Part shown: positions 8,876-18,400 of the stretch, in pieces
Numbering within the stretch: the first letter of the stretch is position 1
Layout: the number at the start of each line of letters is the position of its first letter
Source: Schizochytrium sp. TIO01
Lineage: Eukaryota; Sar; Bigyra; Thraustochytrida; Thraustochytriidae
Assembly: GCA_004764695.1 (NCBI GenBank)
Contig: SMSO01000037.1
Span: 4,400,337 to 4,464,336 of the forward strand
Length of the DNA stretch: 64,000 nucleotides
Direction of reading: 5' to 3'
Program-made: the position numbers and the translations under genes
The notes under the pieces: model-generated
What the model was told of the DNA's origin: nothing
Databases searched by the model: none
The model's input: only the letters and a program-made list of their open reading frames with translations

Positions 8876-11800
8876 GATGATTTTGTTTCCTGAGAAGAGA
8901 GTGGCCGACTGACGGACATGCATCGACTCAGGCCGATGCGTACGCGCGTAGGCACGCACGACGTACTCACAGCCTTCGAAACTCGACTCGGGTCGCTGAA
9001 GTTATCGATCGACCGCGTTGGGCCTTCCTTCCACCACCTCCATCCTGGACCTCAACTGAAGTCGATGGCTGATCGTTCAGAACGAATGATTCTTCTTTTG
9101 GCGTTGTTTTGATTGGCGTAGTAGGACGCAATACCAAGAGGCTACGCGGCTAGGGGACCCGTAGGACACCTACGCACGTTCCTAGCCACCATAGTCCTTG
9201 CTTAGGCCACTCTTGCCGCAACGCAAAATCAGGCGACGGTGGACCACTCAGTCAGTATAGGAAACTTGGCCGCATTTTCTTTCCCGAGTTTCTCCGGGCA
9301 CCGAAAAGTGCTAGGGAGTTTTGTGGAGTTTCTCCCGATACAGGCCTGATATACCTCCGACTACGTAGCGGAATCCCAACCTGCCCTGCTTTCCGCCATT
9401 CACTTTGAACAAGTACGAAAACATGCACGTGCGGAATGAATGAATGCCTGGGCTGCGAGAAAGCTGTCGCTCCGATACAGTGATCCGGGCACCTAAGGCA
9501 GTGAGGGCCAGGCTTCTTTCTAGCAGATGGACCGAGGCGTTGCTCGACGTGGGGCCGCTGAGCACCGCAGTGGCATGGCCGTGGACAGGGCTGCTGCACG
9601 ATGTCTTGGTTGAACTTGCTGTGCTGCGCTCCTTGCTCCTCTACAGTGCTGGTAGGACTTCCCTACCAACACACTAGTCTTGGGAAGGGAAGGGCTGCTT
9701 GCGTTAGCCTATAGGCTTGGAGTTGATATCAGTTGGGGTGAGGTGACTGACGGCTGCGTAGGCCGTGCTAGGAACCTTGTACGGTGGATGGGAAAGCGGT
9801 GGAGCTGGCTCATGGAGGAAGTGATGCCGAGAAGAGTGGAATCGATCAGCTTGAAGGGGATGTGCATCCTCCACAGCGTTGGTCTGTGCAGCGACAGTGT
9901 GATGATGATGTAGCAGTCGTTGATGGCAGCAGTCGTAGAGGAACCTAGGGACCTTGAAACCACTGGAGCTGCGCTGCTCCAAGTCCGAGTGGGCAATGTC
10001 GAGCGACGGTGCCGCTAGCTAGGCCTGGCCGCTGTACGAGGAGGGTGTGTACTAGGTAGTAGGTCCACTGCAACAGATTGTTACCGGTAGGCTGCGAGGA
10101 ATTGAGATGGCTTATGAAGGTGATGCCATTAACTCGTTCAGGTTACCGCCACTGCTGGTTAAGGTTGGCCCGGCAACTGTAAGACCCAGAATGATGAGCG
10201 TTGCTGAGAGAAGCGACTGAAATTGTCAAGCCTCTGAGGCACACTTCCTTCCACCTGTTTGATAGTGCAGCGTGCACTTGCTGCCACCAAAATAAAACAA
10301 AATAAAATAACGCAATCCTGTGAATTGAATTGTGATTTGTTTCCCACTTATTGGAAAGGGAGCAGCGCTATGGGTTATTCAAGGTTTAGCGTGGACTATG
10401 GATACTTTTAGACAAACCATAGTGCGACTCCTGGCTCTCGCTCTCAAAAAAGGGTGCTGTTACGAGTTGATTTTGCTTAGGGAAAGTTTGCTCGTCTAGT
10501 TGGTTACCTGGAGATCCAACTCTGTGAAGAAAGAAAGGAAGTTGATTTTAGCATCTGCTCTCAAGCGTACAGAATCTGACACCAACCAACATTACTCGTT
10601 GGCGAGGCCGTATGCTGTAAGAAAAGCAAGCAATCAGTGCTTGCCTTTTTCACGAGGAGACTGTGCAGTGGCTTTGTCTTACTTGGAGGCCCATCATTGT
10701 GGATAATTCTGGAACAGTAGCGCACGCGTCCCTTCAGCCCCCCCGAAACGGCCAATAAGGATGCCCATGATAAAGCAGGGATCCGTTTGCTGTTTAAAAA
10801 GCTCTACCTAGCTAGGTGCCTAGTGAACAAAAATACTCTAGTGAAGGCCAGCAGTGACAGGACAACAACAATACTGAGATAGAAATTCTTGGCCTAATAT
10901 TCATTTCTTCATTGAAAGACCTCAGCTGTTTTCCTCTCGCTGTTTTCGCGAATTTTGAAGTGAAACGCCATAACTCAGCACGAAAAGCTGCGCATGTTTT
11001 GCAATCAATTCGTTTGTCGGTCCTGGTGTACGGACTTATTTAGAGAATAAACTTTTCTTTGTGTATACTTATAGAGACACTGTTTAATTTAGGTGATTGC
11101 ACGCACAGTAGTTAAAATAACCTCCTATTAACAGGTTTCTAGTATCTGTTCCGAGATATCTTGACATAAATATATTTGCAAGTCAAAACTTTGGGGTTGA
11201 CCAATGAATTGCACGAGCCTACAATGGTACAGACTTGGTGATCATTCACTATGAAAGTTTCAAAGGCGGTTGTTCTTGCCCAATAAGCAACTATCGCAAA
11301 TATAAGGGTCTCTTCCGCATTCATGTGCAACTCCTTGTGAGTTTGTAGTAAAGTACGCCAGCCCGAAGCTGCTTTATATATATTTTTTCAGTTTATATAT
11401 TTTTTAAATTAAATATAGATATAAATAAGGACTCTCTGAATCTTCGAGGGATGTTGCACCTATGGGACAAAAACAAGTCCAACTATAACCATCAGAATTA
11501 CGAGAGTGCCCAATTGGGAGGCTCGCCGGATTTTCAACTTCATACTATCATTGATGATGTACGTATATTAGAACATTTAGTAAGCTGCTTACTGATTGCT
11601 TTGTCAGTGCATGCTCCAAAGAGATAAATAAAGTCTTGTGGTTGGTGCTCTGAAACCGTGGTAGCTTCATATCAGAAACGCAAATAAATAAATAAAATAT
11701 TTCTAACGGTGGGCTACTACTACTTTCCCATGTGTGACTTTCGGCCTCTGGATACATTTTATAGCATAAGTTGCTCGTAGCCTGAAAACGATCAAGTAAA

Positions 11801-12241
11801 TCACTCAAAACTTCAGAAAATATCAAATGAGCTGACTGGAACTCTATCAAGCACTAACAAAAACCCTCTCTAATATAATCTGAAAGTTATCGAATGGGAC
11901 CTAAATAAAATTTGCACTAAGTTTCTTCAAACGTTTAGTCAGATTCTGCAAAGCTTTCCAATAATAATAATGAACAATATTGCTAGTGTTTTACATAATA
12001 CAATCACCTACGATGTACTTTGAGCTACATTAGCTCGCCTCAACGGATATGCTGCAGTCATACGTTTTAAGGCGAAAGCCACCAAGGAAAGCGACGAGCG
12101 AGCTCGTTGCACGTCCTGGTGAACCCGGATTATCAATTCTGTTGACTCACCTGCGCAATTAACAACAAAAAGCTCGACATACAGAATCAAAGGAATCGAT
12201 CTTCAGCAGCGACGAAGCTTAAGGCCTTTTGTGGTTGAATC

Positions 12242-13195
12242 ATGGGTCAGAGAGAAGGCAAGTTTGCTGACCCAGACACTGGAATGGCGGTGGGTCGTGG
12301 TAGCTCAAGACGAATCTCCTGGCGTCGCAAGCAACACAGCAGTCAGCAGAGCGACGACAGGCGGCTCAAGGAAGAAGACGAAATCTTAGCCTTTGAGAGC
12401 GACGACGATGATTCAAACGCAGAGAGAGATGAGGAGGCGGAGGCGGAATTTGTTAACCAGATCCGTAAACACCTACGAAAATTGATTGCATATGCTCAAT
12501 CTGCAGACGTTGTTCTGCAGCAAGAAGCAGCAGAACTACTAGCTAATCAAGCAGTGCAGCCTGCGAGACAAAAACTTATCGTAGAACACGGCGGTCTCGA
12601 CCTTTTGTTACCGCTTACCAGCAGTGTTGATTCTGAAGTTCGACGTTTAGCCGCACATGCGTTAGCCAATCTATCTGTGGATGGCGACAACCAAGTTCTG
12701 ATGGCTGAAAGAGGTGGAATTGAGATGGTTCTCACTTTGCTGAAGAATCGCACAGAGTCTCAGGCGACACTTCGTCAGGCAGCCAAGGCGCTAGCCAACC
12801 TTGGTGTGAACCCAGCAAACAAAGTTATCATTGCGGAAAAGGGAGGTATTCCTCCTCTGGCGCATGCCTTTCGGGAAAGTAGCGACCCTGTCAAGGTTGA
12901 AGCAGCGGCTGCACTGGCTAACCTTGCAGTCAATGACGAAAATGAAATCGCCATTGGCGCTCTCAATATTTTCCCAGAGCTTCTTAAAGCTCTTTCGAGC
13001 CACAACGAGGACCTCGCGCAACAAGCAGGCAGAGCACTGCGCAACCTTTCTGTGGATGATAACAATAAAGACCTTTTACTAGCTGAAGGCGCTCTCGAAG
13101 AACTGGGTCACCTCGTAGTCTCCCTACCAGATGAAACTCTTAGGTTTCAATGCCAAAGAGTTCTCATGAACCTGCAACAGTCTTCTCACAAGTGA
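12242..13195 (+). CDS. Armadillo-repeat protein with acidic/basic N-terminal tail
   Basis: 317 residues. Residues 1-70 are disordered: a basic Arg/Ser patch (22-31) then an acidic run (44-68). From about residue 75 to 312 there are about five armadillo units, recognisable by repeated 'LANLSVD', 'LANLGVN', 'LANLAVN' and 'LRNLSVD' ends at roughly 45-residue spacing, and by 'GGI/GGL' before helix 3. Such superhelical folds bind extended peptides. The repeats are most like those of armadillo-repeat kinesins and related ARM proteins, but there is no motor domain here, so the partner cannot be named. Gly2 in 'MGQREG' loosely fits the N-myristoylation pattern, which is weak evidence for membrane attachment. 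The start is the first Met of the frame. Intronless. Confidence 0.85.
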   Translation: MGQREGKFADPDTGMAVGRGSSRRISWRRKQHSSQQSDDRRLKEEDEILAFESDDDDSNAERDEEAEAEFVNQIRKHLRKLIAYAQSADVVLQQEAAELLANQAVQPARQKLIVEHGGLDLLLPLTSSVDSEVRRLAAHALANLSVDGDNQVLMAERGGIEMVLTLLKNRTESQATLRQAAKALANLGVNPANKVIIAEKGGIPPLAHAFRESSDPVKVEAAAALANLAVNDENEIAIGALNIFPELLKALSSHNEDLAQQAGRALRNLSVDDNNKDLLLAEGALEELGHLVVSLPDETLRFQCQRVLMNLQQSSHK

Positions 13196-15406
13196 AGTGC
13201 CGAAGACTCTTTCGTTTCTTGTAAACTGGAATTCGCCTTGGCATGCAGTGCCCAGTTTTTCTTCAAAAGAAAACCATGTAGTGGTTTTTTGTGTGACTTT
13301 CTTTAAATACCATGTCTAACTTTTGACAGAGTATACACCCCATTGCATGGAGTGGTCCAGCTCTGTTTGGTTCGGCATATTTTTTTTTTTTCAAATGACG
13401 CTGATGCCAAGAGCAATTTTATCTAAACATTTTATATCTTATCGTTATGCCTGAGTTTGGAAACATAAAGCTAAGTCTTCCACCTTTTTATCCTTTTCAA
13501 AACAACAATACACCTGAAACAGCTAACTACCTTCATTTCACGACGAAAATTGCATTTTCTCAATTTGTAGTTCTGCTCCACGGACGGCGCGTGCTGTTTC
13601 AGTATACTGTTCTGCAAACATTTATCCCTTTTTTAAATAAGAAAGAGATGTTGTGCACGAAAGAGCAGTCGGTGATAATTGACTGGTTTTGTAATAAACT
13701 TCCTGCTTAGCAATACACAACTCAGGGCATATTTTTCAACTCTAGTATTTTTATTTGTTTTTAAATACGAAAAACGATTCAGATTAAGCACTACTTGCAA
13801 CTTGCCTGCCGATACAATGATGAGCGTTTAGTTGTCGTGCAAATATCAAGGGATATAAACACACACGGCAATCTCGTTACAAACGTACTTCAATACAGAA
13901 CGCTTCAAGGATATTCGACACATAAGAAACAAAGAACTCTTTCTTTTCTTTTCTTTTCTTTTCTTTCCTCTACCAAAGTGCTGCTATACCATGATACTAG
14001 ATAGCTTTGGTTGTGAAGAAGCAAGCGATCATCACTACTTACCTGGGTCTCCCGATGAGTGCAAGTTTAATTGTTCGGAAATGTCCAATAAGCTGGGCGC
14101 TTGCTGGTAATGCTCAGTTGCTTTTCAGGCTCACATCAACATCTCTGCTATGATCCCCCCCCCAAAAAAAACTAAAACATAAAAAAACTATTTTAAAAAA
14201 ACAGAACAGCTGCCAAAGTAGCTTGAGCTCTCAAAAAGTACTATACCGGGTACGCTCTCGGAAATAGTGTTGCTGACATTGGTGAGTATCATGCGTACCA
14301 TCGTCGCATTAACATTTCACAATTATATTTTACGTCTCCTCAAAATGTTGAATATCTATTACACTTGAGCTCATGCCCCCTAATTCACATACATAGCCTA
14401 TAAATCTCCTACATCCAAAGAAGAATGATAAGAACCGCATGAGCAAAGGAGTCGTAGCCCTCCCAAGGATCTTATTGTTCACAATTCCAAGAACCTTCTG
14501 TTTGAAATTATATCCAAAGATAGCAAAATAACTAAAATGATCAGAGCAAGATCCGATTTTGCCAGGTGAAAGCGAATAAGGCAGGGGAATAAACTTGGCT
14601 GGAGCAAACACAATCATGATTTGCAATATCTTCCTCTTTTGTAACCACACAGAATTCAATTCAAATCAAACCCCTTTCCATCTCTTCCCAGCGAAGAAGC
14701 ATTATTTTTTCTTTTCGATAATCGAAGAGTTTCTTTTATTTTGATGTTGATGACTTTTTATTTTTTTTAATTTCTGATGAAAATATTCATGATCAGGTAG
14801 GTAAGTAGACTATTTTCAGAGCGTCTTCGGCAGTGACCGAGGACCGACCCGGTCGGCTCGCAAGGATACTGCAGTGGTTCCTGCATCCACTTGCTGACAA
14901 GACCTAATCAGATACCTCTTCTTGTTGCTTGATATCCTAGGCGATCTTTCTTTGAGCGGCAGTGCCTCCACAATTGTTCAACTATTCGACTTCGTCATCG
15001 TCATCGTCATCGTCATCTTCATCAGTACTGCGGTCTTGCCTTACTTTCCGATTCCGGCACACGCAGAGAAAGGCATAGAGGGAATCTATCTCGTCATCGA
15101 CGAAGTTACCATTCCAAACTTTTCAGCCCTTCACCGCAGAGAACTCTCAAAGATTGGGACTTGGAAAACTTGTTGACGCTGACACTTGCAACAAAGTCAA
15201 AAGATAATTCACATCGAGGAAAAGGCTACTCAAATCATCTCTCCAGAGGATAACGCCTGAGCCAACTCTAAAAACGAGACTACACAAAACACAAACAGCA
15301 GTACTAAAAGGCAGTGTTGAAGGCGAGTCTGTCACGAATATACACTCGTTTTCGAGTGTGTGGAGGAAACAAAGGTCAAATTGCAGCACACTGCTAGCAA
15401 GGTGCC
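13196..15406. other. Intergenic region between ARM and DENN genes
   Basis: An AT-rich 2.2 kb stretch with homopolymer runs (T-run near 13380-13391, C8/A8 junction near 14152-14170, A-run near 14190) and a short TTTTC microsatellite (about 13940-13966). The longest frames (13447-13710 forward and 14330-14659 reverse) have no recognisable domain and biased composition. I do not support a gene. The promoter of the DENN gene should be near 15200-15400. Confidence 0.5.
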
Positions 15407-18400
15407 ATGAACCGGCGCCTTGCAGAATACTTTGTTGTAAGCCGTGTGGCTAAGCATCCTGTGCAGCGAGGACCCAGTGTTGACGAGGAGAATGGCACCG
15501 CAGCTTTGGATCCAGCCTTTGTGACAGCTCGTGAAAAGTATGAAAAAAAACGTAGGGCCAAGGTTGAGTCACAGCAACAGCGACTTCGAAGACCACAGGC
15601 GTCCAGCATAGCGCATGATGATGAACAACTTATCCTCAAAAATAGTGGTGATGTCAATCATAATGAAAAGACCACAACCGCCAACAACAACAATAATACT
15701 GCTAGCAATGTCGACACCAGAGTTGGCCTGCGAAATCAAGAGGACAAAGGCGAGGTTGGTGACAAGAATTCTGTCCTGTCTCAGGAGCATCAATTTGGTA
15801 GAGCTAGCCGCAGTAGCAGTGTATCAAGTCTGCCGAGGCCGGCATCTGCTTTGGGCTCGACTAGTCCTGTACCAGGTGTGGTAGGTAGGAGAACTAGCGG
15901 TCATAGTAGGAGGGAACCTCCGAATCCTGAACTATTTGCACAGGCGAGGCCCACGGGTGATGAAGATCCAATTGTGGATATTTGTGTAATTTTCCCAAAC
16001 CAACGCGAGAAAATTCCTTCGGGTTTTAGATGCCTTGTGCGCACACCCTTCGGCTACCGTGGAGATTGCAACAGCGGTGTAGTCGGTAGCGAGGGTGTCT
16101 TTATTTGCATTAAACACAGCTCTTCACACAAACCTACAACTGGGAAACCTCTGCTACCAATTGTGGATGTCAAAGTGATTTTCCTCGACAAAGAACCTGT
16201 ACCGGCAGGCTATGAGCTTATTAGCCGGTCCCGTTCAGGTGCACTGCCAGCTAATCTCAACTACGGATACCTTGGTCAAACTATCTTCCTTGCAGTCAAG
16301 CGAATGCCTACCGAGGTTTCCTCCGATGAGCGATACCACGCGCTTCAGCCTCTTGTCGATGTGTGCATTATTAACGCTTCAAAAAATGAGTCTGTTCCAC
16401 GTGGATATGAAGTGATTCCCAAAAGTACGAGCGAAGGCAACTGGACAGGAAATAAAATGTATGTATGTATTCGCAGAGGTCGTGCATTTGGCATGCTAGA
16501 CCAAAGTTTTGCCGCAACTCTTACAGAACGCGTCCCCCGTACAGATCGTCCAGGATTCCCTATTTCAGATGAAATGGCGCTGTTAACTGCTCCTGGTGGT
16601 CTTAAATGCCAAAGGCGTGTAGAAACCAATGTCCCTATCCCCAAGTTTTTCTCATTCGTTATGACCAAGGAAGATGGATCGCAGATTCACGCTAGTTGCT
16701 TGACTTTTTATGAAGTGCTAGATGACGAAACGGTGGACTATCTGGAGAGAAGCTACGATGCTTATCTTCGAATTATGAGCGATTTCCCCAAAGATCCTAT
16801 GGTCATTCGACAACTCAAGGCATCTGCTGCAGCCAATCGTTGTGATCTAGTTCGGACAGATGCAAAAGGGCGCCCTCGAGGTTACACAGCTGTAAAGTTT
16901 CACAGTTCGGATAATCTAGATGGCTTTGTTGTACCTCAGAGCGACAACGAGAGCCCAGCTCCTGAAACCTCGACTGAGCGAACTAAGACAGACAGTGGCA
17001 GACGACTGTTTAAAACTTGCAGCAGCTCTTCTCGGAGAATATATTGCCCCATCGTTCTCTGTATCCTCTCCCACTTCCCATTTTATCGCGAGTTTAAGCA
17101 GTTTCTAATGCTGTTGTATCAGGTCAGCATCTCTTCAACTGTCATTCCTATCGAACGTTATGTTGCTCAGCTTATTTACGAACTCCCCGTACCTCGCCCT
17201 GGGTCTGCAGGATTTGAGCTCCAATTTGGTGCTGGGCATCGTGGGATTCGGTTTTCGCTACCTCCAGAAGGTGGTTTGCCCATTACGTCAGTGAATTATG
17301 AAACTGTATTTCGCTGCCTTGGACCTCCGGAATTCGTACAACTCTTTACGCTCATGTTATTGGAGAAAAAAATTATCCTCCACTCCAAGTATGTTTCTGT
17401 TCTCAATCAAGTCGCAGAAGCCACGAGGTCACTAATGTTTCCTCTCAACTGGCAGAATATTTATATTCCTGTTTGTCCGAATAATCTAGCACACTTTCTC
17501 GCTGCCCCACGTTCCTTTGTGATTGGCCTCCATACAGATGCTTTTGATTTGGTTCAGTTATCTGCACCTGAACAAGGTGACGAAGGTTGGTGGGAGATTG
17601 CTCTCGATGAAGGCAAAATCTACTACCTGGATGTCCTTGAACGGGCTACCTCAACGCCAATTTCACAACTTTTAGCAACCCCCCCTGGAGGAGATGAGAT
17701 TGACCCTATTCGCGTCGTACGGACAAACATAGCCCCACCTTCCCTTCCTACGTCAGTTTTAAATGGTATGCTGAAGCGTTTACGATCCAGTGTTCTTTCA
17801 CGTGCACCAAGTCTTGAAGACGAAATTGGTAAAGGCGCTACGCGTGTCCTGGGCCAACAGAACCCCGATATGGCTTATTCCTTAACTCCTCTAGAGGCAC
17901 GAGGTGAGGATGCATTGCGAGGATTACAATTCGCTGTTCGAGACGCAGCTTTGCATGCCATGGTAGAACTTATTGGTACCTATCGAGACTATCTTCTACC
18001 GCCACGTCTTGCTTCACGAGGTTTAAGTCGTGCCGAAGTTTTACCCACCAATCTCGCGGATATATTCAATGTTGACGGCTTTCTGCACAGTCTACCTAAA
18101 GCTACTCGAGCCTTCACGGAGCAGCTCACTAAGACTTTGCACTTCACAAAGTTTGTAGATGAGCGTACCTTTTCTACAGATCTGAGCTACCGTTTCTTAT
18201 TTTTTGATGCCTTCATTGCTGCAACTTCCCGCAAGTCTAGTTTTACATCATCATTTAAATCAAGCGCAAAATCTCCTGAGCAAACAACGCACTCCATGCT
18301 AGGTCGAACCACATCTGAGGCGGCGTCTTCAAGACCCAATTCTTCTTCGAGATCTCCGACTTTTGGTTTTGCTTCCTCAGGAACTTTGCATAGGCCATCT

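Larger units (their letters stand above)
4372..12241. other. 7.9 kb gene desert rich in short dispersed repeats
   Basis: Overlapping short frames on both strands show no domain, no consistent codon use and no agreement between frames, so I call no gene. The stretch has GC-rich patches (about 5100-5340 and 8515-8700), simple tracts, palindromes and three copies of a ~40 bp dispersed sequence, listed separately. Motifs of the type TAGGTAG, CTACCTAG and CTAGCTAG are strikingly frequent (for example 6015-6060, 6935-6960, 7590-7690, 8040-8105, 10015-10065, 10800-10825). It may hold noncoding transcripts or decayed mobile elements. Confidence 0.6.

Noticed and set aside
8726-8970. Lys/Glu/Arg-rich reverse frames
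   Set aside because: Produced by the CTTT/CTCT tract.
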